A stretch of DNA of 14,801 nt from an uncultured Clostridia bacterium (GTDB lineage: Bacteria > Bacillota_A > Clostridia > TANB77 > CAG-508), in contig CANQZT010000013.1 of the NCBI GenBank assembly GCA_947628335.1, forward strand, positions 1-14,801, read 5' to 3'. A program made the translations under genes and the position numbers. Position 1 is the stretch's first letter. Every line of letters starts with the position of its first letter. This document shows, in pieces, positions 1-7,367 of the stretch. The notes under the pieces were generated by a model. It had not been told where the DNA came from, ran no database searches, and saw only the letters and a list, made by a program, of their open reading frames with translations.

Positions 1-1131
1 TATCATAGCAGGTATTAATAATAATTTTTTCCCAAATGGTATTATTTTTATTGCAAAGTATATAAGGAGAATAGAGACAATCATGTTTACTATTCTTCCA
101 GCATAAGCTATTAAAAGAGCATTAGATGTTATATTTCTTGCAAGTATTATTCCAATTGCTTGAGGAATATATTGAACAAATGAATATACAGCAGAAGTTT
201 CAGGATTTTGCAATACAAGATTTTCAGGGTTTAACTGTACATCTAAATTTTCTTTTACATCTTTATATTTCATGTTTACCCAATCAGATGTAAATATTTT
301 TGAAACACCTTCTGGCATATTAGAACCTTGTATATTATCTTCTATAGGAGTAATAAGATTACCAATAGATACTTCATAAGCTTTTATCCAGTGATAATAT
401 TCATCATGGTTTTTAAAAGTAGGCATAGCAATTAAGAAAAATAAACATATAATTGGAGCAATTATTAAATAAACATTTTCTATTTTCATATTGTTTCTAT
501 TATAAATAATAATAGAAACAAGCATTACAATAAGATTTAGAGGTATCATAAGACCATAATAAATTGCTGTTCTTTCAGAACTTTTATAGAAGTCTTGATA
601 GATTAGTGCACTAGATTTAATTTCTTCACCATTAATAAACAATTTACTATTTTGTTCTGAGCTTATATTATTGTTATATTTTAAAGTATAAAATTTATCA
701 TAATCTTGTAAATCTTTAAAATCTACATTTATCTTATATTCTTTTCCTTTTGAAGATTTTTGTTTTTTGAACTTTATTAAATAAGAAGTATTTTCTCTTA
801 TATAATTACGTGTTATAGTGCTTGTATTTAGAATTTTTCCTTCATCATTTTCAATAGTAATAACTACAGTTCCACCACAATTTATAATATCCTTATAAGG
901 TTCAAAATCTAAAGAAATTTTTTCTAAGTTATCGTCTAATGCAATAAATGTACCAGTTATATGTGTTCCAACGGTAACATCTTCTATTACAGCATTAGAC
1001 TCTAGTAAAGGACCTTTTGCATATAATTTATTATTGATGTCTAAATTATAGCATGATATTATATTTATAATTAAAATAGCAATGAATAATAAAAGACAAA
1101 ATTTCCAATTTTTTTTTATAAATTTTTTCAT
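1..1131 (-). CDS. DUF2142 family multi-pass membrane protein, 5'-terminal part (runs off the window)
   Basis: Reading the minus strand from an ATG at 1131 gives 377 codons open to the window edge. A GAAAGGAAA ribosome binding site lies about 8 bases upstream of the ATG. The protein has an N-terminal membrane anchor (residues ~9-25), then about 150 mostly polar residues probably outside the membrane, then membrane segments from about residue 192. Two features match my memory of DUF2142 proteins: a loop PTFKNHDEYYHWIKAYEVS (about residues 237-255), resembling the family's P..DE..H..kAYE..G pattern, and a later YIPQAIGI...YAGRIVNM stretch. DUF2142 proteins are thought to be GT-C-like membrane glycosyltransferases of cell-surface polymers; no substrate can be read from the sequence. 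It is divergent from gtrA and a GT2 gene, which fits a shared envelope glycosylation role. Family assignment is fairly confident; exact function is unknown. The C-terminal half is missing. Confidence 0.82.
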   Translation of the reverse strand, partial: MKKFIKKNWKFCLLLFIAILIINIISCYNLDINNKLYAKGPLLESNAVIEDVTVGTHITGTFIALDDNLEKISLDFEPYKDIINCGGTVVITIENDEGKILNTSTITRNYIRENTSYLIKFKKQKSSKGKEYKINVDFKDLQDYDKFYTLKYNNNISSEQNSKLFINGEEIKSSALIYQDFYKSSERTAIYYGLMIPLNLIVMLVSIIIYNRNNMKIENVYLIIAPIICLFFLIAMPTFKNHDEYYHWIKAYEVSIGNLITPIEDNIQGSNMPEGVSKIFTSDWVNMKYKDVKENLDVQLNPENLVLQNPETSAVYSFVQYIPQAIGIILARNITSNALLIAYAGRIVNMIVSILLIYFAIKIIPFGKKLLLIPAMI

Positions 1132-1185
1132 AATAAATTTCCTTTCTTTTCTTTTTTCTGCTTTGTATAATGTTTTGCAACAACA

Positions 1186-1214
1186 ATTTTATATGTAATA
1201 ATAATACTTGTCAA
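1186..1214 (-). promoter_or_regulatory. Promoter for the DUF2142 gene
   Basis: On the minus strand a perfect -35 box TTGACA (1214-1209) is followed after 17 bases by TAAAAT (1191-1186), five of six matches to TATAAT. This is a near-consensus housekeeping sigma promoter. Transcription would start near 1179, leaving a leader of about 48 bases before the ATG at 1131. Confidence 0.75.
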
Positions 1215-1245
1215 CTAAATATTTATTATATAATTAAAAAAAGGT

Positions 1246-1274
1246 TTGAATAAGAAATATCTTTGTGGTAAAAT
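1246..1274 (+). promoter_or_regulatory. Promoter for the gtrA-glycosyltransferase unit
   Basis: TTGAAT (1246-1251) and TAAAAT (1269-1274) are separated by 17 bases. A TGG just before the -10 box gives an extended -10 element. The promoter sits back to back with the minus-strand promoter, with about 31 bases between the two -35 boxes, so one regulator could cover both. The expected leader is about 32 bases. Confidence 0.65.
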
Positions 1275-1312
1275 GTTTAAGGTAAAATATAAAGTAAGAG
1301 GAGAAGGGAATA

Positions 1313-1750
1313 TTGAAAGAAATATATAATAAATGTAAGAATTTATATGTAAAATATATGGAAGCAATAAATTATTTAATTTTTGGATTTTTATCTTTTG
1401 TGGTAAGTATGCTTACATATTACTTATGTAGAATTGTATTTGATTATTTAATAAGTAATATAGTATCCTGGATAGCAGCTGTAGCATTTGCGTATTTCAC
1501 GAATAAATATTTTGTATTTAAAAGTAAAGCAGAAAATAAATTAGCATTACTAAGAGAAATAGGGAGTTTTATATTTAGTAGAATTTTTACACTTATATTA
1601 GAGACTCTTATTATGTATGTAATGGTAGATTTATTAAAAATAAATGATATGATAGTTAAAGTTATTGCTCAAGTGGTAGTAATACTTACAAATTATATAC
1701 TAAGTAAGTTGATTATATTTAAAAAAAGAATAAAAGTTAAGGAGAAGTAA
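1313..1750 (+). CDS. GtrA-like small membrane protein (putative lipid-linked sugar flippase)
   Basis: This 145-residue protein has four hydrophobic segments (about residues 18-40, 46-64, 83-104 and 113-136). The pattern of an early NYLIFG..SF segment, a central AYFTNKYFVFK and a C-terminal NYILSKLIIFKK is typical of the GtrA family (PF04138). GtrA proteins are believed to help move undecaprenyl-phosphate-linked sugars across the membrane, in partnership with a GT2 enzyme such as the one immediately downstream. The start is TTG at 1313, chosen because AGGAGAAGGG lies just upstream (1299-1308) and no in-frame ATG has a better site. Only 2 bases separate its stop from the next ATG, so the two genes are surely co-transcribed and probably translationally coupled. 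The sugar cannot be deduced. Confidence 0.85.
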   Translation: MKEIYNKCKNLYVKYMEAINYLIFGFLSFVVSMLTYYLCRIVFDYLISNIVSWIAAVAFAYFTNKYFVFKSKAENKLALLREIGSFIFSRIFTLILETLIMYVMVDLLKINDMIVKVIAQVVVILTNYILSKLIIFKKRIKVKEK

Positions 1751-1752
1751 AA

Positions 1753-2701
1753 ATGGAGAAAATAGCAGTATTAATACCTTGTTATAATGAAGAATTAACA
1801 ATAGGAAAGGTAATACAGGATTTTAAAAGAGAATTGCCAAATGCAGATATATATGTATATGATAATAATTCAAAAGATAGAACTGTTGAAATTGCACAAG
1901 AAAATGGTGCAATAGTAAAACATGAATATAAACAAGGAAAAGGAAATGTTGTAAGAGCAATGTTTATGCAAATTGATGCCGATATTTATGTTATGGTAGA
2001 TGGAGATGATACATATCCAGCAGAAGCTGTACATGAATTAATTGAACCAATAAGAGAGCAAAAAGCTGATATGGTTATTGGAGATAGATTATCAAATGGA
2101 ACATATCAAGAAGAGAATAAAAGACATTTCCATGAATTTGGCAATTACTTAGTAAAAAAGTCAATAAATGTTTTATTTAGAACTAATTTAAAAGATATTA
2201 TGACTGGATATAGGGTATTTAATAAAATGTTTGTGAAGAATATGCCAGTTATGACACAAAAATTCGAAATAGAAACTGAGATGTCTTTATATGCATTAGA
2301 TAAAAAATATATTATAAAAGAAATACCAATTTTATATAGAGATAGACCATCACGGAAGTGTTTCAAAGTTAAATACAATTAGCGATGGAATAAAAGTAAT
2401 AAAAACAATTGCTAATATGTTTAAAAACTATAAACCATTACAGTTTTTTACAGTTATAGCTATGATATTTGGGTTAATAGGTTTAATTATAGGAATTCCT
2501 GTTATAGTAGAATTTATTAAAACAAGTTATATAAAAAAGGTACCATCAGCGATACTTGCAACAGGGCTTATTACACTTGCAGTTATAATCGAACAATGTG
2601 GTGTCATTTTACATACAGTGGTAAAAAATCATAAAGAAGATTATGAATTAAACTTATTAAGATATACTCAAATTGAAGAATTAAAAAATAGTAAAGATTA
2701 A
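1753..2701 (+). CDS. GT2 family glycosyltransferase (polyprenyl-phosphate sugar synthase type), interrupted by an apparent +1 frameshift at a CGG codon
   Basis: Residues 1-200 form a GT-A domain. IPCYNEE (8-14), DNNSKDRT (37-44) and the metal-binding DGDD (83-86) are visible, followed by GDR and TGYRVFNK. The zero frame then meets CGG at 2353-2355 and stops at TAG 2380-2382, giving only 209 residues. Moving one base forward (reading GGA from 2354) gives GSVSKLNTISDG, the usual continuation of this family after YxxRPxG. The shifted frame then encodes two membrane helices and a basic tail to the stop at 2701. The joined product is 315 residues, normal for a DPM1-like enzyme with a two-helix C-terminal anchor. 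Such enzymes move a sugar from a nucleotide donor to undecaprenyl phosphate; the gtrA neighbour fits this. It could be a pseudogene or carry a sequencing error. I favour recoding because polC is broken in the same way. The shifted part is well conserved, with no sign of decay. Confidence 0.85.
2350..2356 (+). other. Candidate +1 frameshift site (TCA CGG A) in the GT2 gene
   Basis: The zero-frame codons are CCA TCA CGG AAG, leading to a TAG at 2380. Skipping C2353 gives CCA TCA GGA AGT, i.e. Pro-Ser-Gly-Ser, the sequence expected for the family. There is no homopolymer, no RF2-like internal Shine-Dalgarno sequence, and the P-site codon TCA cannot re-pair well at +1 (CAC). What it shares with the polC site is the in-frame CGG followed by a Gly-encoding GGN in the +1 frame. 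Confidence 0.7.
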
Positions 2702-2734
2702 GAGCTATAAAACAGTATATTTTTAAATTATATT

Positions 2735-2743
2735 TGGTATATT
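2735..2743 (+). promoter_or_regulatory. Possible extended -10 promoter before the thioredoxin gene
   Basis: TGGTATATT (2735-2743) resembles an extended -10 box (TGnTATAAT, five of six in the hexamer). The sequence 17 bases upstream is a poor -35 match. It lies in the 75-base AT-rich gap between the glycosyltransferase and the thioredoxin gene, where a promoter for the downstream housekeeping operon would be expected. In DNA this AT-rich a chance match is quite possible. No clear terminator for the upstream unit was seen in the gap. Confidence 0.3.
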
Positions 2744-2776
2744 AATTATAGTTTAACTTAAGAAAGGAGAAATCAT

Positions 2777-3115
2777 ATGTCTGTAATAACAATAACAACT
2801 AATAATTTCGAACAGGAGGTATCTAAGTCAGATATTCCAGTATTATTAGACTTTTGGGCGCAATGGTGTGGTCATTGTCAAATGTCTTCACCAATTGTAG
2901 AGGAATTTGCAAATGAATTACAAGGAAAAGTAAAAGTTGGGAAAGTTAATGTAGATGAGGAAGCAAAAATTGCAGAAGGATTTAATATTACAGCAATACC
3001 TACTTTTGTTGTAATTAACAATGGAAAATTAATAGAACAAACCGTTGGAGCAAAAAGTAAACAAGAGATATTAGAAATTCTAAAAAAAGTAGTGCAAAAA
3101 TATAATAATATATGA
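2777..3115 (+). CDS. trxA: Thioredoxin-family protein with a CGHC active site
   Basis: The protein has 112 residues, about the length of a standard thioredoxin, with no signal peptide, so it should be cytoplasmic. The redox motif is W30-C31-G32-H33-C34, within DFWAQWCGHCQMSSP. The cis-proline loop is present as TAIPTF, followed by the usual C-terminal strand-helix. It should reduce protein disulfides with electrons from a thioredoxin reductase not encoded here. The motif is CGHC, more typical of protein disulfide isomerases, rather than the classical CGPC. His at that position usually raises redox potential, so a specialised or more oxidising role is possible. AAAGGAG just upstream of the ATG at 2777 supports the start. 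It lies 45 bases before pyrH and may be co-transcribed with it. Family confidence is high; the symbol is generic. Confidence 0.88.
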   Translation: MSVITITTNNFEQEVSKSDIPVLLDFWAQWCGHCQMSSPIVEEFANELQGKVKVGKVNVDEEAKIAEGFNITAIPTFVVINNGKLIEQTVGAKSKQEILEILKKVVQKYNNI

Positions 3116-3160
3116 TAGAATAGTAACGATAAATTATTAAGAATTAGGAGAGTGTTTAAA

Positions 3161-3868
3161 GTGGGAGATGTACTATATAAAAGAGTGCTATTAAAACTAA
3201 GTGGAGAAGCCTTAGCAGGTGATAAAAAAACAGGAGTATATGCAGAAGTATTAGGTCGTATATGTGATCAAATTAAGAATTTATCAGATTTAGGTGTACA
3301 AATTGGTATAGTTGTTGGAGGAGGAAATTTTTGGAGAGGAAAATATGGACATGAAATGGAAAGAACTACTTCAGATTATATGGGAATGCTTGCAACAACA
3401 ATGAATGGATTAGCTCTTCAAGATGCTTTAGAAGCTAGAGGTTTAAACACAAGGGTTCAAACAGCTATTGAAATGAGACAAATTGCAGAGCCATATATTA
3501 GAAGAAAGGCTGTTAAACACTTGGAAAAGGGAAGAGTAGTTATTTTTGCATGTGGAACAGGCAATCCATATTTTTCAACAGATACAGGTGCAGCACTTCG
3601 TGCAGCAGAAATTAATGCAGAAGTTATTTTACTTGCAAAAACTATAGATGGTGTATATTCAGCAGATCCAAAAATAGATCCAAATGCAGTAAAATATGAT
3701 GAAATATCGTATACGGATATTTTGACCAAAGACCTAAAGGTAATGGATTCAACAGCAACAGCTTTATGTAGAGATAATCAAATTCCTCTAATGGTTTTTG
3801 GAATAGATAAACCAGAAAATATGGTAAAAATTGTTAAAGGAGAAAAAATAGGAACTATTGTTAAATAA
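3161..3868 (+). CDS. pyrH: UMP kinase
   Basis: The product phosphorylates UMP to UDP in pyrimidine nucleotide synthesis. It is a hexameric cytoplasmic enzyme of the amino-acid-kinase fold, unrelated to eukaryotic UMP/CMP kinases. Family motifs in order are [11 protein letters not shown] near the N-terminus, VGGGNFWRG (nucleotide binding), [34 protein letters not shown] and [13 protein letters not shown] chose the GTG at 3161 rather than the in-frame GTG at 3152. The AGGAG at 3146-3150 is only 1 base from 3152 but 10 bases from 3161, and the resulting 235 residues match normal PyrH length. It is followed after 25 bases by frr, the standard bacterial arrangement. The rpsB-tsf genes that often precede pyrH are absent here; a thioredoxin gene occupies that position. 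Confidence 0.95.
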   Translation: MGDVLYKRVLLKLSGEALAGDKKTGVYAEVLGRICDQIKNLSDLGVQIGIVVGGGNFWRGKYGHEMERTTSDYMGMLATTMNGLALQDALEARGLNTRVQTAIEMRQIAEPYIRRKAVKHLEKGRVVIFACGTGNPYFSTDTGAALRAAEINAEVILLAKTIDGVYSADPKIDPNAVKYDEISYTDILTKDLKVMDSTATALCRDNQIPLMVFGIDKPENMVKIVKGEKIGTIVK

Positions 3869-3893
3869 TTGTATATAAAGGAGAGAATTTTTT

Positions 3894-4442
3894 ATGGATT
3901 ATACGAATATTGAAGAAAAAATGAATAAAACGATTAGTGTGTTTAGTGAGAATTTAGCAGAAGTAAGAGCAGGGCGTGCAAACCCAGCAATTTTAAATAA
4001 AGTAAAAATAGATTATTATGGAACACCAACACCAATTAATCAGGTTGCAGGGATATCTGTTCCTGAAGCAAGATTAATTGTAATTCAACCATGGGATTTA
4101 AGCATATTAAAAGAAATTGAAAAAGCGATTTTAACGTCAGATATAGGAATTAATCCAAATAATGACGGGAAAGTAATTCGTTTATCTTTTCCTGAGTTAA
4201 ATGAAGAAAGAAGAAAAGAATTAGTAAAAGAAATTAGAAAAACAGCAGAAGAAGCAAAAGTTGCTGTAAGAAGTATTAGAAGAGATGGAATTGATGAATT
4301 CAAGAAAAAACAAAAAGATTCAGAGATTACAGAAGATGAATTACATATAGCAGAAGAACAAATACAAAAAATAACAGATAAAAAAATTGATGAAATTGAT
4401 TCAATTTTAGAAGGTAAAGAAAAAGAAATTATGAGTATATAA
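3894..4442 (+). CDS. frr: Ribosome recycling factor
   Basis: This 182-residue cytoplasmic protein works with EF-G to split the post-termination ribosome so that subunits can be reused. It is essential in bacteria. The sequence is collinear with the family: an N-terminal helix ([28 protein letters not shown]), the small beta domain starting at [26 protein letters not shown], and the long C-terminal helices with [25 protein letters not shown]. That last stretch carries the conserved Arg-rich surface used for ribosome binding. An AAAGGAGA site lies about 10 bases upstream of the ATG. It sits between pyrH and uppS with 25- and 32-base gaps and belongs to the same operon. Nothing unusual was noticed. 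Confidence 0.96.
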   Translation: MDYTNIEEKMNKTISVFSENLAEVRAGRANPAILNKVKIDYYGTPTPINQVAGISVPEARLIVIQPWDLSILKEIEKAILTSDIGINPNNDGKVIRLSFPELNEERRKELVKEIRKTAEEAKVAVRSIRRDGIDEFKKKQKDSEITEDELHIAEEQIQKITDKKIDEIDSILEGKEKEIMSI

Positions 4443-4474
4443 ATTGTTCTAATAAAAAATAAAGGAGAACAGCT

Positions 4475-5194
4475 ATGACGTTAAATGATATAAATACAAG
4501 TAATTTACCAAAACATATAGCAATTATTATGGATGGAAATAGAACTTGGGCTAAAGAAAAAGGTATGGATCAAAAGTTGGGTCATAAAGAAGGAGCAAAA
4601 ACGCTTGAAAAAATTGTAAGGTATGCAAATAAAATAGGAATAAAATATCTAACAGTCTATGCTTTTTCAACAGAGAATTGGAATCGTACTAAAGAAGAAG
4701 TAAAAGCACTAATGATGTTACTAGAAAATTACTTAAATGATTTTGCTAAAAGAGCCGATACGGAAAATATAAAAGTTAAAATAATTGGAGATATAGAAGG
4801 ATTATCAAAAGGATTACAAAAAAGAATAAATCAAGTTATAGATAGAACGAAGGATAATACTGGTCTAGTATTTAACATAGCATTCAATTATGGAGGAAGA
4901 GCAGAACTTGTTATGGCTATGAAAAAAATTGCAAATAAAGTTCAAAGTGGAGAAATCTTACCACAAGATATTACAGAAGAACTTATAAGTAATTCATTAT
5001 ATACAGCAAATCAACCTGATCCAGAGTTACTAATAAGAACAAGTGGTCAAATAAGAACAAGTGGATTTTTACCATGGCAAATCATATATTCAGAATTTGT
5101 ATTTGTAGAAAAAAATTGGCCTGACTTTTGCGAAGAAGATTTATTAGAGGCAATAAAAGAATATCAAAATAGGACAATAAAAAAAGGAAAATAA
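4475..5194 (+). CDS. uppS: Isoprenyl transferase (undecaprenyl diphosphate synthase type)
   Basis: This cis-prenyltransferase extends farnesyl diphosphate with isopentenyl diphosphate units to make undecaprenyl diphosphate, the lipid carrier for peptidoglycan and surface glycans. Its 239 residues match the family. Visible motifs are HIAIIMDGN with the catalytic Asp, GHKEGAKTLEKIV, LTVYAFSTENWNR, FNIAFNYGGRAE, the C-terminal RTSG..R.S block and SEFVF..WPDF. After MDGN it reads R-T-W-A rather than the common G-R-W-A. The usual pyrophosphate-contacting Arg is thus Thr, with an Arg one place earlier; related sequences with NRTWA exist in my memory, so I do not infer loss of activity. The RTSG block is encoded within a local DNA repeat (see 5032-5064), but the two Arg and the Ser keep normal spacing. 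AAAGGAG precedes the ATG. Co-operonic with frr and cdsA. Confidence 0.95.
   Translation: MTLNDINTSNLPKHIAIIMDGNRTWAKEKGMDQKLGHKEGAKTLEKIVRYANKIGIKYLTVYAFSTENWNRTKEEVKALMMLLENYLNDFAKRADTENIKVKIIGDIEGLSKGLQKRINQVIDRTKDNTGLVFNIAFNYGGRAELVMAMKKIANKVQSGEILPQDITEELISNSLYTANQPDPELLIRTSGQIRTSGFLPWQIIYSEFVFVEKNWPDFCEEDLLEAIKEYQNRTIKKGK
5032..5064 (+). repeat. Perfect 15-base direct repeat inside uppS
   Basis: AATAAGAACAAGTGG occurs at 5032-5046 and again at 5050-5064, exactly 18 bases apart. In protein this gives IRTSGQ followed by IRTSGF. The second copy occupies the place where other UppS proteins have Q-R-x-S-N, so the repeat is in frame and keeps the conserved Arg and Ser spacing. Confidence 0.8.
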
Positions 5195-5214
5195 GTAATA
5201 GAAAGGTAAAACAT

Positions 5215-6018
5215 ATGGATATAAAAAGGATAACATCAGCTTTAATTGGATTTCCATTAGTAGTAATAATATTAATTTTCGGAAATAAATATATTGTAGA
5301 TATCACTTTTGCAATTGTAGCAGCATTGAGTTTGTGTGAGTATTTTAATGCATTTAAATTAAATGGAAAAACTGTTACATGGATGGGATATATAGCATCT
5401 GCACTAATTGCTTGCATTCACATTTTTCCATTAGAATATGCAATTACCATTGTAAGTATATTAATACCATCAGCAATCGCTCTGCTATTTTTACAAGTTA
5501 TATTAACTAATATGAAAACAAGCGTAAATGATATAGCTGTTACTTTTTTGGGAATATGCTATATACCATTATTTTTAATGTTTATACCATTAATTAATGG
5601 ATTTGAAAATGGAAAGTTGTTAATTTGGTACATAATTACATGTGCATGGGGGACAGATGTATTCGCATATTTATTCGGAAAAAAATGGGGAAAACACAAA
5701 TTTAGTAAAGTTAGCCCTAATAAAAGTATAGAAGGATGTATTGCTGGGATATTAGGTGCTGTTTGTATGTCTTTATTATGTACATATATTTGCAATACTG
5801 CATTTAGTGTTAATTTTTCATATGTTAATACAGTTTTTGTATCTATTGTTCTAAGTATAGTAGGGCAAATTGGAGATTTTTCCGCTTCTAGCATAAAAAG
5901 ATATGTAGGAATTAAAGACTTTAGTAATCTAATACCAGGTCATGGGGGGATGTTAGATAGAATAGATAGTATAATATTTATTGCACCATTTGCGTATATG
6001 TTATTAAGATTATTATAG
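5215..6018 (+). CDS. cdsA: Phosphatidate cytidylyltransferase (CDP-diacylglycerol synthase)
   Basis: This integral membrane enzyme converts phosphatidic acid and CTP to CDP-diacylglycerol, the precursor of bacterial phospholipids. The 267-residue sequence is hydrophobic almost throughout, with about seven or eight membrane helices. It begins with the family's short basic lead MDIKRITSALIGFP. The C-terminal signature is complete: S-S-I-K-R-x4-K-D-F-x-N-L-I-P-G-H-G-G-M-L-D-R-I-D, the CDP-diacylglycerol synthase pattern with its metal-binding Asp residues. An upstream AWGTDVFAYLFGKKWGKHK segment is also family-typical. A GAAAGG site precedes the ATG. It lies 20 bases after uppS, and its stop codon overlaps the start of the ribosome binding site of rseP. 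dxr, frequently the next gene, is not present. Confidence 0.95.
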   Translation: MDIKRITSALIGFPLVVIILIFGNKYIVDITFAIVAALSLCEYFNAFKLNGKTVTWMGYIASALIACIHIFPLEYAITIVSILIPSAIALLFLQVILTNMKTSVNDIAVTFLGICYIPLFLMFIPLINGFENGKLLIWYIITCAWGTDVFAYLFGKKWGKHKFSKVSPNKSIEGCIAGILGAVCMSLLCTYICNTAFSVNFSYVNTVFVSIVLSIVGQIGDFSASSIKRYVGIKDFSNLIPGHGGMLDRIDSIIFIAPFAYMLLRLL

Positions 6019-6029
6019 GAGGAAGAAAC

Positions 6030-7295
6030 TTGATTGGTTTGTTAATAACGGCTTTTAAAGTAATCATTTTATTAGGATTTTTAATATTTATTCATGAAGG
6101 AGGCCATTTTTTAGTTGCAAAGCTTTGCAAGGTAAAAGTAAATGAATTTGCAATTGGATTTGGCCCAATTATATGGAAAAGAGATAAAGGTGAAACAAAA
6201 TATGCTATACGTTTAATACCTCTTGGAGGGTTCGTAAGTTTAGAAGGAGAAGAAGAACGTTCTGATAAGGAAGGTTCTTTTAGTAAAGCAAGTATACCTA
6301 AAAGAATAGCAATAGTTATTGCAGGAGGAACAGTTAATATTGTATTTGGTCTATTAGTATATTTAATATTAGCTGTGAGTACTGGAAACTATGTATCACA
6401 GAGAATTGAAACTGTGGAAGAAAACTATGGAGCCATTAGTTCAGGAATTATGTCTGGTGATGAAATTGTAAAAATAAATGACAAAAAAATTAGAAATAAA
6501 CAAGATGTAACAGAACAAATGGAAAAATCTAATGGAAATGATGTTTTGGTTACAGTAAAAAGAAATGGAAACTTAATGAATTTTACTGTTAAACCAACAG
6601 CTGTACCTAATAAAGATACTGGTATTTACTTAGGAACAAGTGGAGAAGAAATTACAACGAAAATTGTAGCAATTTATCCAGGAAGCCCGGCAGAGAAAGA
6701 AGGGTTAGAAGTAAATGATGTAATATTAAAAATTGATGGTAAAGACGTAGAACAAGATCCTTATAAAGTTGTTCAATATATAGATGAAAATGAAAAGGAA
6801 ACATGTGTATTTACTATACAAAGAAATGATGAAACAAAGGAAATAGAAATAACACCAAATATAACATATACATATTTGTTAGGTGTCCAATTTAAAATGG
6901 CTGAAAATAATTTTGTAAATAATATGTATTATGGATTTTGGGACACAGTAGATTTTTCGGTATCAATTATAGATAATTTAAAGATGTTGTTTTCAGGAAA
7001 TGTAGGAGCAGATCAGTTAATGGGACCGATCGGTATATCGGGAATTGTTGCAGAAACAAATGGATTTAGTGAATTTATTTATATAGTTGCACTTATTTCA
7101 TTATCATTAGGAGTTACGAATTTATTACCATTCCCACCATTAGATGGAGGAAAAGTAGTTATTTATTTAATTGAAGCCATAAGAAGAAAGCCAATTAAAG
7201 AAAGTTTAGAAATGTCAATACAAATGGCAGGATTTGCGATATTAATTGGTCTATCAATATTTGTGGCATATAATGATATATTAAGAATTTTTTAA
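6030..7295 (+). CDS. rseP: Site-2 membrane zinc metalloprotease RseP/RasP (M50)
   Basis: This intramembrane protease cuts single-pass membrane substrates, such as anti-sigma factors and remnant signal peptides, after a first cleavage outside the membrane. The 421 residues show the zinc site H22-E-G-G-H26 in the first membrane helix and a GFGP/GGFV region. Two PDZ-like stretches follow (about residues 127-200 and 208-280, the second with YPGSPAEKEGL). The second active-site segment NLLPFPPLDGGK lies near residue 364 and supplies the third zinc ligand (Asp), with a last helix at the C-terminus. The start is TTG at 6030, supported by AGGAGGAAG at 6017-6025. The preceding cdsA stop is 11 bases away, so the two are co-translated. 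Substrates cannot be named from this window. Confidence 0.94.
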   Translation: MIGLLITAFKVIILLGFLIFIHEGGHFLVAKLCKVKVNEFAIGFGPIIWKRDKGETKYAIRLIPLGGFVSLEGEEERSDKEGSFSKASIPKRIAIVIAGGTVNIVFGLLVYLILAVSTGNYVSQRIETVEENYGAISSGIMSGDEIVKINDKKIRNKQDVTEQMEKSNGNDVLVTVKRNGNLMNFTVKPTAVPNKDTGIYLGTSGEEITTKIVAIYPGSPAEKEGLEVNDVILKIDGKDVEQDPYKVVQYIDENEKETCVFTIQRNDETKEIEITPNITYTYLLGVQFKMAENNFVNNMYYGFWDTVDFSVSIIDNLKMLFSGNVGADQLMGPIGISGIVAETNGFSEFIYIVALISLSLGVTNLLPFPPLDGGKVVIYLIEAIRRKPIKESLEMSIQMAGFAILIGLSIFVAYNDILRIF

Positions 7296-7331
7296 AACTA
7301 AATAGTTATTGTTTTAGCTTTCAACATGGTG

Positions 7332-7340
7332 TGATACAAT
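7332..7340 (+). promoter_or_regulatory. Possible extended -10 promoter for polC
   Basis: TGATACAAT (7332-7340) fits an extended -10 element, with five of six matches to TATAAT. No convincing -35 box lies 16-18 bases upstream; the nearest TTG-containing hexamer, TTGTTT at 7309, is 20 bases away. It sits in the 72-base gap between rseP and polC and would give a leader of about 20 bases carrying the AAAGGGAGG ribosome binding site. polC may equally be read from the upstream operon. Confidence 0.35.
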
Positions 7341-7367
7341 AACCTTTAGAAAAGGGAGGCATATTTC

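Noticed and set aside
2340..2360. RF2-like or slippery-sequence frameshifting at the two break points
   Set aside because: There is no internal Shine-Dalgarno sequence a few bases upstream, no homopolymer run, and the P-site codons (TCA, TGT) cannot re-pair at +1. Only the CGG codon is shared.
1753..2701. Two separate genes (a short GT2 and a small membrane protein from 2417)
   Set aside because: The ATG at 2417 has no ribosome binding site, and homologous proteins continue without a break from the GT domain through GSVSKLNTISDG into the same helices.
3152..3160. GTG at 3152 as the pyrH start
   Set aside because: The AGGAG at 3146-3150 would be only one base away; the in-frame GTG at 3161 has ideal spacing and gives the usual protein length.
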